Source of the DNA: Bacteroidota bacterium
Lineage (GTDB): Bacteria > Bacteroidota > Bacteroidia > JAADEI01
DNA length: 9,852 nucleotides
Assembly (NCBI GenBank): GCA_015490475.1
Contig: WFXT01000073.1
Coordinates: 1-9,852, forward strand
Direction: 5' to 3'
The notes beneath the pieces are model-generated. The model saw only the letters and a program-made list of their open reading frames with translations, ran no database searches and was not told the DNA's origin. How positions within the stretch are numbered: the first letter of the stretch is position 1; every line of letters starts with the position of its first letter. Shown piece after piece: positions 1-7,581 of the stretch. The position numbers and the translations under genes were made by a program.

Positions 1-1
1 G

Positions 2-241
2 AACACTAATGTGGTTTTTAATTCTCCGCCACCACCTGAATTTGATGAAGCAATTCCTGATAGGTACCGCATTGATGGACTGGGACTTGGCTTTAAAGCA
101 AGTATTCAATGGTTTTTATCTGCAAAACACAAAACAGGTATTGCAATAGAATATGGACTTGATAAGTATATATTTGGCATTACATCACGCAGATATTCTT
201 TCAACGAGACAGTAAGTGCAAAGTTTACATTCGCTTTTTAG
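2..241 (+). CDS. C-terminal fragment of a probable outer-membrane beta-barrel protein (5'-truncated by the window edge)
   Basis: The reading frame is open from base 2 to a TAG at 239-241 and has no credible start inside the window. The GTG at base 11 is just an internal Val codon of a frame that runs off the left edge. About 79 residues are visible. After a Pro-rich stretch (NSPPPPEF), the rest alternates polar and hydrophobic residues in short segments with turns (GLGLGFKASIQWFL, TGIAIEYGL, KYIFGI, VSAKFTFAF). The protein ends in a terminal Phe. This pattern is typical of the last strands of Gram-negative outer-membrane barrels, where a C-terminal aromatic residue helps recognition by the BAM machinery. 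I do not recognise the family. It is convergent with the porP-like gene downstream. That it belongs to the secretion cluster is only a guess. Confidence 0.6.
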   Translation, partial: NTNVVFNSPPPPEFDEAIPDRYRIDGLGLGFKASIQWFLSAKHKTGIAIEYGLDKYIFGITSRRYSFNETVSAKFTFAF

Positions 242-293
242 TTTTACAAACACCTATTTATTGTAAGGATTATGTTCATTAAGGATAGAAGCT

Positions 294-369
294 AACCACA
301 AAGTTGAAGTACAGAATGTTGAAAAATAAACCGTAATAAAAGAGAGACTCTGTGACACCCTATGGTTTA
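294..369. repeat. Second, more degenerate copy of the same inverted-repeat element
   Basis: The right half at 346-369 is a direct repeat of 462-485: 24 bases with a single mismatch (A at 362 against G at 478). The left half from 294 starts AACCACAAAG and runs through TACAGAATG. This is a weak match to the AACCACAG...CACAGAG arm of the neighbouring unit, so the copy seems to be decaying. The two units lie head to tail about 12 bases apart, which suggests tandem duplication or repeated insertion at the same place. Confidence 0.6.
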
Positions 370-380
370 TAATAAAAACG

Positions 381-483
381 AACCACAGTGTCGCCGTAGT
401 TACACAGAGTAAGAAACACAGAGTGCAGGAAAAATAAAGTCAATAAAGAAAAACTCTGTGGGACTCTGTGACACCCTGTGGTT
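381..483. repeat. Imperfect inverted repeat (arms of about 30 bases, 42-base loop)
   Basis: The left arm at 381-410 starts AACCACAG and ends CACAGAGT. The right arm at 453-483 starts ACTCTGTG and ends CTGTGGTT, the exact reverse complements of those two end words. The middle of the arms also pairs partly (TGTC with GACA). Inside the right arm a second ACTCTGTG lies at 463-470, and inside the loop a second CACAGAGT lies at 417-424, so alternative foldings are possible. The element sits between two convergent genes, where its RNA could fold from either strand and might act as a bidirectional terminator or mRNA 3'-end stabiliser. That role is inferred. It has no coding capacity and resembles non-autonomous palindromic intergenic repeats. 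Confidence 0.75.
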
Positions 484-568
484 TAAATGTACATTACAAA
501 AAACGCATAGTAGCAGAAGTTCTAAAAATAGGAAATTATCATTTGCAATACTATGAGATAAAACTTTC

Positions 569-1528
569 TCAGCGCCATGCTGGGCATTCGCTGATGGAAA
601 CTCGCTTATCTGTTGGACAGAAAAAGGTTTCAATTCCCAGTTCATGACTTTGTCCTGAGTAGATGGGACCGTTGAGGTCTAAGCCGAGTGTGTAAGCAAG
701 ACGCAAGCCTTTTACTTCATGAGAGAAACCCAGGAGTACGCCATCAAGAAACTTGAACCCAGAATAGGCACCTGCATATAGAGACCATTTTACATGACGC
801 CATCTGATTATGGCTTGCAAGCGATATGTTTTCCCGGTAGCGTCAAGAGTGGCTTGAGGAACCAGATAGGATGTTCTACTAATCTGAAAGGCTGTTGACA
901 GATGCATGCTAACACGGGCTTGATATTGTGGTTCTTGATAGCCTCTGAGCCTAGTTAAATGATGAAGTGCTATACCTGCTATTAGAGAAGGAGAGAAAAA
1001 AAGAAAGCCTATGCTTGCTGACGGATATACCTTAACATACCTGTCATAACGTGCTGAATTAAATCCAGTGAATCCGAACACAGGGTCTATGTCTTCAGGA
1101 AAAACCATTCGGGTATAGTCAACAGAATAATATCTTCCCAGAAAGGAGATTCCCAGTTGCCAGAAACTGCTTCGGGAGTAATGTTTTCGGTATGCATAGG
1201 TCAAAGCAATTTGATGCATATTAAGAAGTCCACCACCAGTGAAATCACCAAGATACTGAACACCTATGGAACCTTTTAGTTTTTCACTAAATCCATCTAT
1301 GCCAAGGAGAACGGTGGCATAGGCATTTGCCCTTCCTGTCCAGAAGTCCGTCAATCTGGGACCACGGTCATTAACCATTAAATAAAGACGTGTGCAGGGC
1401 TCAATGCCAATAATAGCGGGATTTATATGCTGTCCTGCATACCAGTTGCGATACAGAATTGGGTCCTGTGCCATAATAGTGCCAAACATTATTAGCCCTA
1501 AAGCAACCTTGCAGGCGTTCTTCCGCAT
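569..1528 (-). CDS. PorP/SprF-family type IX secretion outer-membrane protein
   Basis: The 319-residue product has a signal peptide with probable cleavage after MA at residue 20, leaving QDP at the mature N-terminus. QDPILYRNWYAGQHINPAIIG (21-41) fits the family opening, an early QDP followed by an NPA-x-x-G motif. Further family-like parts are the GSIGVQYLGDFTGGGLL strand-turn region (86-102), many amphipathic beta strands, and SHELGIETFF before a short Cys-containing tail (C304, C315). PorP of Porphyromonas works with PorK/L/M/N in the T9SS, and SprF of Flavobacterium supports secretion of a particular adhesin. Many genomes carry several paralogues, so I cannot tell the core PorP from a cargo-specific SprF-like copy. 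The protein should form an outer-membrane beta barrel. The gene is divergent from porU with a very short spacer. No clear ribosome binding site precedes the ATG, and this start was chosen because it gives the signal peptide. Confidence 0.85.
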   Translation of the reverse strand: MRKNACKVALGLIMFGTIMAQDPILYRNWYAGQHINPAIIGIEPCTRLYLMVNDRGPRLTDFWTGRANAYATVLLGIDGFSEKLKGSIGVQYLGDFTGGGLLNMHQIALTYAYRKHYSRSSFWQLGISFLGRYYSVDYTRMVFPEDIDPVFGFTGFNSARYDRYVKVYPSASIGFLFFSPSLIAGIALHHLTRLRGYQEPQYQARVSMHLSTAFQISRTSYLVPQATLDATGKTYRLQAIIRWRHVKWSLYAGAYSGFKFLDGVLLGFSHEVKGLRLAYTLGLDLNGPIYSGQSHELGIETFFCPTDKRVSISECPAWR

Positions 1529-1573
1529 CGTTGATAAGGTAAACGAACAAAAAAGGACAATCCGTTTAAAGTG
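1529..1573. promoter_or_regulatory. Short divergent spacer between porP-like gene and porU
   Basis: About 45 bases separate the two start codons, so promoters for one or both genes must lie here or inside the opposite gene. I could not find a convincing Bacteroidota-type promoter (TTTG, then TAnnTTTG) on either strand. AAAAGGA at 1551-1557 is the only Shine-Dalgarno-like word for porU, and its distance (13 to 16 bases) is longer than usual. It does little to choose between the GTG at 1571 and the ATGs at 1574 and 1577. Confidence 0.35.
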
Positions 1574-4500
1574 ATGATGAGGAAAATCATACTGTTAACA
1601 ACTGCCTTATTAGTTCTGGCTTTTGGCTTATCTGGAGATTCTTTTCGTTTTTCTGTGGATATAAATCCTGAACAAATATGGAAAGATGAGGCAGGAATCT
1701 CGTGGGTCAGCGAATCGTTCTCCATACCTGCTTCCTATGAAGTTGAAACAATATCATGGACAGTTGAAAAAAGTAAGCCCATAAAATTCTCAGGGAACCG
1801 TCCAGAGAAACAAATTCAGTTCTGGCAGGGAAAAGCCCGAAACCAACGAATTGTAACTATAAAGATTTTTCCCTATATACGACGATCGGATGGATGGCAC
1901 ATTATAGAGCAAATAACTCTAAATGTGAAGGTAAGACCCACTCAAAATAACCGTTCCGAAGAGAGGGCGACATTAAGAACAGCGGGCACCTCTTCTATTT
2001 TCGCAAAAGGCACATGGCACAAATGGTTCGTAACAAAACCTGGTGTTTATAAACTCACCTATGAGGACCTTGCGAGTGCAGGCTTTACTGGTATGACCCC
2101 ATCAAACATACGTGTATATTCAACTTATGGTAAGCCGTTGCCTGAGCGTGCTGGCGCCCCAAGAGTAAATGAACCTGTTGAAATACCGGTGTACGTATCT
2201 GATGGTGGTGATGGTTCTTTTGACCCGGGAGATTTCATCTTGTTTTACGTAGAGGGACCTTCTGGCTGGGACTACGATTTCGCGGAAAGCAAGTGGAAAC
2301 ACTGGATTCATTATTACGACACAGTGAATTATGTTTACGTAACCATCAGCAATGAAGGGATTCCTCGCCGTGTTAATGTTGTTCCACAGACTTCAAGCCC
2401 CCCAACAATAAATCCCGTAACAACAGGAGAATACCTTGTTTTTCACGAAAAGGAACTATATAATCCTTTACGAACCGGAAGACGGTGGTTTGGCGAAGAT
2501 TTTGAGTATCAGACGTCACGTAATTTTTCTTTCACCCTGCCTTCTCAGGCGGTCGGACAGGCACTTATAACCACACAAGTGCTATCTCTTTCTTACTATG
2601 GTAACACTGCATTTTCTGTTTCGGGAAATGGTTCTTTTCTGCATAGCCATACGATTTCCCCTGTTAGCAATGCAACACCTTACCATCCCAGAGGAAGAAT
2701 TAGTACAAAGTCATCTTTTCTGAATGCCAATGGAACATCAACAATCAACATCAATTTGACATATCAAAAGGCTCATTATTCTGACAAAGGCTGGTTGGAT
2801 TGGATAGAAATAGTAGTTCCCGTCAAACTTCAATATGCGGGCAAGCCTTTGCACATCGTGAATAGTTCTCTTGTTGGTGAAGTGCCTCGGTTTGTGGTTT
2901 CAAATGTTCCTTCTGGAGCCATGTTGTGGGAAGTGACAGACCCACTTAATTATCAAGCCATCAATTATGACCGTAATGGTAACGACATTGCTTTCACTGT
3001 CAATATGGATACTATAAGGCAATTCGTGGTATTTCATCCGTCCGATGTTGGTTCACCCCAATATGCGGGACAAGTTGATAATCAAGACCTTCATGGTGCA
3101 ACGGTTCCGGACATGCTAATAATAACCCTTGAGGAATGGCGTGAAGAAGCGCGACAGTTAGCCCAGTGGCATAGAGACAAAGGACTTTCGGTCCTTGTAG
3201 TATCCTTAGAAGAAGTGTTTAACGAATTCAGTGGTGGTAAACAGGACCCTACGGCTATAAGAGACTTTGCCAAATATCTATACGACCAAGACCCTGCAAA
3301 ATTTAAGTATCTACTATTGTTTGGTGATGCTTCCTATGATTACAAAGGCATAATACATCCTGTCAAGCATATTCCTGCTTATGAAAGTGTCAATAGTCTT
3401 GACCCGCTGGTCTCTTATCTCACAGATGATTACTATGCCTTTCTGGATGATAACGAAGGAGCTGACCTTGGCGATAATTCTAATCAACTGGATATAGCAG
3501 TGGGCAGGTTGCCCGTCAACTCAAAGCAAGAAGCCACAGTGTTGATAGACAAAATCAAAGCATACGAGAAATCTTTTGGCAACTGGCGGTATGTAGTAAC
3601 CTTCGTTGCCGACGATGAAGATAATAATCTGCACATAAGGGATGCTGATGCACAAGCAGAATATCTATCCAGAAAGCACAGAAACTATCTTGTTGACAAA
3701 ATATATCTTGATGCATATCCACAACAATTAGCCGTCGGAGGACAGCGCTATCCAGACGTTAACAAAGCAATTATTGACAGAATAAACACAGGAACCCTTA
3801 TATGGAGCTACACTGGACACGGTAATGAACTTGGACTTGCCCACGAAAGAATTTTCATGGAAGCTGATATTTCTAAATTGTTCAACTATCCGAATTTTGC
3901 ATTTTTTGTAACTGCAACATGTGAGTTCAGCAGGTTTGACGACCCGGGAATAGTTAGTGCGGGAGAACAAACACTGCTCAAGCCAGATGGCGGAACAATA
4001 GGTTTATTAACGACAGTACGGCTCGTCTATTCAAGTGCCAATTTTGACCTATCATTCAGTTTCTTCAAGAGAGTTTTCAATTGGAGTGGGATGCCCCCAA
4101 CTATTGGAGAAATAGCAAGGCGATCCAAGAACGCCAGCCCAACTGGAATTAACAATAGAAAATTTGTTTTGCTAGGGGACCCTGCTATGACTCTGGCTTT
4201 CCCCACTCACAAAGTAGTTATTGATAGCATAGTTACAGAAAAGAAAGACACTATCAGGGCTCTGGACAGAGTATCCGTTTATGGTCACATTGAATACCAA
4301 GATGGAACACGGTATGAATCTAATGCCACTATAATTGTGGAACTTTTAGATAAACCATTAAAGATAACGACGCTTGCCAACGACCCTGCCTCCCAACCAT
4401 ACACCTTCAACTTTTATAAAACCCACATATTCAGAGGCAAGGCAACAACCAACGATGGCACCTTCAGAGTTGATTTTGTTGTGCCCAAAGATGTCGCTGG

Positions 4501-5272
4501 AGCCTTTGGTTATGGCAGGTTATTGGCTTATGCATACTGGCAGGACAACGATGCTTCTGGTTTATATGATTCAATAGTAATAGGCGGAATAAATGAAAAG
4601 GCACCTTCTGATAACGCACCTCCAGAGATAAAAGTATTCCTCAATGATGAATCTTTTGTGGACGGCGGTTTAACCCATCCAAATCCATTATTAATAGTAC
4701 ATTTATACGATGATAACGGAATTAATATTTCAAAACGCAGTATAGGGCACGAATTGGTAGCAATCCTTGATGGAAAAGAAAATGATGCGATTGTTTTAAA
4801 TGATTTCTACTCCACCGTTGCTAATGATTATCGCAGAGGAATCGTTAAATATAGACTTGAAAATCTGGAACCCGGTCCTCACACATTGACTATCAGAGCA
4901 TGGGATGTTTACAATAATGTATCTGAAGCGACCATTCGCTTTACAGTTGTGGACACTGCAAACCTTGAACTGGGCAGGGTTGTTAATTATCCCAATCCAT
5001 TTAGCCAAAAGACTGAGTTTATAATAGAACACAATAGGGCAGGTGACAATGTGAAGGTATCAATTGATATTTTTACCATATCTGGCAGGAAGGTACGCAC
5101 TTTGACCCGAGAATACAGTGTTGCTCCTGCTGTTCTAAGAGGTTTGTTCTGGGATGGCACCACCGATGACGGTTTCCCCGTAGGACGTGGCGTTTACATA
5201 TGCCGTGTCAGGCTACAATCCCTTACTGACAATTCCAGAACCGAAATGTTTCAAAAAATGTATAGGTTCTAA
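1574..5272 (+). CDS. porU: Type IX secretion system sortase PorU (C25 gingipain-like)
   Basis: PorU acts at the cell surface. It cleaves the C-terminal sorting domain of T9SS cargo and attaches the cargo to anionic lipopolysaccharide. Numbered from the ATG at 1574 (1232 residues), a signal peptide (about 1-22) is followed by beta-rich N-terminal domains with the PorU-like segment WFVTKPGVYKLTYEDL and later DGGDGSFDPGDFILFY (about 150-225). The C25 peptidase domain spans about 512-875. His749 in YTGHGNE and Cys783 in TATCEFSRFDDP form the catalytic dyad, 34 residues apart as in gingipains (His211/Cys244 in RgpB). Ig-like segments follow (about 890-1130). A C-terminal domain begins with NYPNPF (1138-1143) and has a FlgD-like WDG...GRGVY core. 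Length is close to known PorU proteins. The start is uncertain: GTG 1571, ATG 1574 and ATG 1577 are in frame and adjacent. The stop TAA shares a base with the porZ ATG. The frame is intact. Confidence 0.93.
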   Translation: MMRKIILLTTALLVLAFGLSGDSFRFSVDINPEQIWKDEAGISWVSESFSIPASYEVETISWTVEKSKPIKFSGNRPEKQIQFWQGKARNQRIVTIKIFPYIRRSDGWHIIEQITLNVKVRPTQNNRSEERATLRTAGTSSIFAKGTWHKWFVTKPGVYKLTYEDLASAGFTGMTPSNIRVYSTYGKPLPERAGAPRVNEPVEIPVYVSDGGDGSFDPGDFILFYVEGPSGWDYDFAESKWKHWIHYYDTVNYVYVTISNEGIPRRVNVVPQTSSPPTINPVTTGEYLVFHEKELYNPLRTGRRWFGEDFEYQTSRNFSFTLPSQAVGQALITTQVLSLSYYGNTAFSVSGNGSFLHSHTISPVSNATPYHPRGRISTKSSFLNANGTSTININLTYQKAHYSDKGWLDWIEIVVPVKLQYAGKPLHIVNSSLVGEVPRFVVSNVPSGAMLWEVTDPLNYQAINYDRNGNDIAFTVNMDTIRQFVVFHPSDVGSPQYAGQVDNQDLHGATVPDMLIITLEEWREEARQLAQWHRDKGLSVLVVSLEEVFNEFSGGKQDPTAIRDFAKYLYDQDPAKFKYLLLFGDASYDYKGIIHPVKHIPAYESVNSLDPLVSYLTDDYYAFLDDNEGADLGDNSNQLDIAVGRLPVNSKQEATVLIDKIKAYEKSFGNWRYVVTFVADDEDNNLHIRDADAQAEYLSRKHRNYLVDKIYLDAYPQQLAVGGQRYPDVNKAIIDRINTGTLIWSYTGHGNELGLAHERIFMEADISKLFNYPNFAFFVTATCEFSRFDDPGIVSAGEQTLLKPDGGTIGLLTTVRLVYSSANFDLSFSFFKRVFNWSGMPPTIGEIARRSKNASPTGINNRKFVLLGDPAMTLAFPTHKVVIDSIVTEKKDTIRALDRVSVYGHIEYQDGTRYESNATIIVELLDKPLKITTLANDPASQPYTFNFYKTHIFRGKATTNDGTFRVDFVVPKDVAGAFGYGRLLAYAYWQDNDASGLYDSIVIGGINEKAPSDNAPPEIKVFLNDESFVDGGLTHPNPLLIVHLYDDNGINISKRSIGHELVAILDGKENDAIVLNDFYSTVANDYRRGIVKYRLENLEPGPHTLTIRAWDVYNNVSEATIRFTVVDTANLELGRVVNYPNPFSQKTEFIIEHNRAGDNVKVSIDIFTISGRKVRTLTREYSVAPAVLRGLFWDGTTDDGFPVGRGVYICRVRLQSLTDNSRTEMFQKMYRF

Positions 5273-7581
5273 TGCGTAGGTTAACATCAATCATAGCCAT
5301 AATATGCTTATCAAATGGGTTAACACAAGGACAGACACCGCCTGGAATGTGGAAAGCACAAATACCCTATTCCAATGTATATAAACTTTTTGTATTACCC
5401 GACAATACCATTTTGGCACAAACAGACCTGGCTTTTTTCATTTATGACCCCAATTATGATGAATTTACACTTCACAATAGAACAACGGGACTTAGCGACC
5501 ATGGGATTTCAACTTCTGCTTTCCACTATTATACAGGCAAATATGTCATAGCATATAAAAACGGAAATATAGATATTTTCTCACCAAAGAATGTGATCAA
5601 TGTGCCATACTTAAAGAATGCAACAACATTCCCTCAAAAAACTATTTACAACATATACACTGCTAATGATACCAATCTTGCCTATCTGTCCAGTGATGCC
5701 GGTATAATAGTCCTTGACGTTGAAGAAGGCTTGATAAGAGAAATGTGGGATTTATCTGGTGGAAGTAGCCTGCCCCGGGTTCTTGACTTAATCAAGATGG
5801 ATTCTCTATGGTTCGCCGTAAGCACATCACACATTTTGTTTTGTCCCGATAGTAAGGAACCATCCTTCTATGGCTCATGGGACACTTTATTATCTCTTAG
5901 CTCTTTTGATTTCGTCAAGTTGATTGAATTAAACGGCAACTTGCTTGTTGTAGGGAAAGACAGCATTATTTCTGCTTTTCCCGATACCCAAACACTATTC
6001 ATACCACCTCAAGGACACATTGGGAGCGTTCTTGCATCTACCGACTCAGGCATCATTGTCACAGTATATACATCAGAATCATATCCTGAAATCTATCTGG
6101 TAAAAGGCTCAGGCTATAAACTTTTGGAAGTCTCCAGATTACCACACCCAGAACAAATAGTCGCTCTTAATGGCGAACTATGGTATGCTGACTCATGGTC
6201 TGGCTTATATGTCCTTCGCAATGGTGAACTACAGAGGAAAACGCCTTCTGGACCTGCTTCTGCATATATTTCAAAGACCGCCATATCAAGAGATGGAACA
6301 GTTCTCTGGGCTGTTGATGGCACCAGAGACCAGCGTCTGGCATCAAGGCTTTACAGACCCGGTAGATTTATGAAATATGACTATGGAGAATGGGAAAACA
6401 TTGAATCATATCGTATTCCAGAATTGGAGAATTTTCTTGACATTATTTCCCTTGCCATTGACCCCAATTCAGGAAACATATTTGCCGGTTCTCTGGGAAA
6501 TGGCTTGCTTCAAATAACCCCTGACGGACAGGTAATAGCGAAATATGACACTACAAATTCAGAACTGAAACCACACTTAACGAGTCCCGGTGACCTTTTC
6601 ATCACAGGATTGGCTTTTGATAGCAAAGGAAACCTCTGGATTGCAAATGCCTTATCTTCCAGACCCATAGCAGTATTAACCAATGACGGAAGATGGTTCA
6701 GTTTTTCAATACCAATCCCAGTGCCTTCATCAAAGTTTATTGATTTGATTATTGATAAGTACGACAACAAGTGGTTCATAATAGGTGATGGTGGGGGAAT
6801 TCTTGTGTATCACGAAGGCGAAAGCATTGAGGACCCCTCGGATGATAAATACAAATTGCTTGGTAAGGGCAGTGGTAACGGGAATCTCCACTCCACATCT
6901 GTTTTTGCTCTTGCAGTGGACAGGAAAGGATATGTGTGGGTAGGCACTAACGATGGGATAACTGTTTTTTACTGTGCTGATAGGATATGGACCGATGAAG
7001 GATGTGATGCCGAAAGACCTGTTGTGGAAACACCCACTGGTCCAGCATGGGTTCTGCAGGGAGAACAAATCTTCTCAATAGCAGTTGACTCTGGCGATTA
7101 CAAATGGATAGGAACAGCCAATGGTCTGTGGCATTTGTCTCCTCAAACCACCGAAACAATAGACCACTTCAACACTGACAACTCTCCTCTCTTCTCTAAT
7201 TCAGTCTTGCATGTTAACGTAATTCCCCTTACTGGCGAAGTATTTGTCGCTACAGATCAGGGTAGTATGACCTATGGTAGTGAGGGCGCTGATTTCATGG
7301 ACAAATGCCCGAGAGGAATTGTTTATCCCCAACCTGTTCCCCCCGATTATGATGGTCCTGTGGCAATCCGCAACATTCCGGTCAACGCTCACGTTAAAAT
7401 AACAACCCCTGAAGGAATCCTTATATATGAAGGGATTGCCCGAGGCGGATCGTTCTTCTGGAACCTTCAAGATTTATACGGCAGAGAAGTTCCATCTGGA
7501 ACATATCTCGCCATTGCCACAGGTGAAGAGGAAAATGGCAGGCGAGTTACGTGCACTAGGAAGGTTGTTGTGGTTCGGTAA
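5272..7581 (+). CDS. porZ: Type IX secretion system protein PorZ (beta-propeller surface component)
   Basis: The product is 769 residues, close to the P. gingivalis PorZ length. A signal peptide (about 1-20, ending LTQGQ) is followed by PPGMWKAQIPYSNVYKL, a typical PorZ opening. Two propeller-like regions follow. The second (about 395-670) shows clear repeated blades: GNIFAGSLGNGLLQI, GNLWIANAL, NKWFIIGDGGGILVY, GYVWVGTNDGITVF, YKWIGTANGLWHL, GEVFVATDQGSMTY. The C-terminal domain (about 683-769) starts VYPQPV and has VKITTPEGILIYEG, then FFWNLQDLYGREVPSGTYLA, as in type A CTDs. In P. gingivalis, PorZ is a surface protein of the attachment complex with PorU, PorV and PorQ; it binds anionic LPS and is needed for cargo maturation. 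The blades resemble those of two-component regulator propellers, so automatic tools may mislabel it, but no kinase or membrane segment exists. The start ATG overlaps the porU stop (TAATG), implying translational coupling. Confidence 0.9.
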   Translation: MRRLTSIIAIICLSNGLTQGQTPPGMWKAQIPYSNVYKLFVLPDNTILAQTDLAFFIYDPNYDEFTLHNRTTGLSDHGISTSAFHYYTGKYVIAYKNGNIDIFSPKNVINVPYLKNATTFPQKTIYNIYTANDTNLAYLSSDAGIIVLDVEEGLIREMWDLSGGSSLPRVLDLIKMDSLWFAVSTSHILFCPDSKEPSFYGSWDTLLSLSSFDFVKLIELNGNLLVVGKDSIISAFPDTQTLFIPPQGHIGSVLASTDSGIIVTVYTSESYPEIYLVKGSGYKLLEVSRLPHPEQIVALNGELWYADSWSGLYVLRNGELQRKTPSGPASAYISKTAISRDGTVLWAVDGTRDQRLASRLYRPGRFMKYDYGEWENIESYRIPELENFLDIISLAIDPNSGNIFAGSLGNGLLQITPDGQVIAKYDTTNSELKPHLTSPGDLFITGLAFDSKGNLWIANALSSRPIAVLTNDGRWFSFSIPIPVPSSKFIDLIIDKYDNKWFIIGDGGGILVYHEGESIEDPSDDKYKLLGKGSGNGNLHSTSVFALAVDRKGYVWVGTNDGITVFYCADRIWTDEGCDAERPVVETPTGPAWVLQGEQIFSIAVDSGDYKWIGTANGLWHLSPQTTETIDHFNTDNSPLFSNSVLHVNVIPLTGEVFVATDQGSMTYGSEGADFMDKCPRGIVYPQPVPPDYDGPVAIRNIPVNAHVKITTPEGILIYEGIARGGSFFWNLQDLYGREVPSGTYLAIATGEEENGRRVTCTRKVVVVR

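Larger units (their letters stand above)
242..568. other. Gene-free gap between convergent genes, carrying repeats
   Basis: This 327-base stretch separates the stop of the barrel fragment from the stop of the porP-like gene on the other strand. I see no credible gene in it: a short minus-strand frame here is unlike any coding neighbour and runs through the repeats. It holds two copies of an inverted-repeat element (about 294-369 and 381-485). The remaining 486-568 is AT-rich with no clear structure. No hairpin followed by a U-tract was found, so if transcription of the two convergent genes ends here, the inverted repeats are the only visible candidates. Confidence 0.7.

Noticed and set aside
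346..485. Repeated CTCTGTG words as a small CRISPR array
   Set aside because: The copies are in both orientations, are few, unequally spaced and form inverted arms. There are no regular spacers and no cas genes.
400..645. Minus-strand frame across the intergenic repeats
   Set aside because: It overlaps the 3' end of the PorP/SprF gene in another frame, runs through the inverted repeats and has no recognisable domain or protein-like composition.
5272..7581. PorZ as a two-component sensor regulator
   Set aside because: The propeller blades resemble those sensors, but there is no histidine kinase, response-regulator domain or transmembrane helix, and the C-terminal sorting-type domain and the neighbouring porU fit PorZ.
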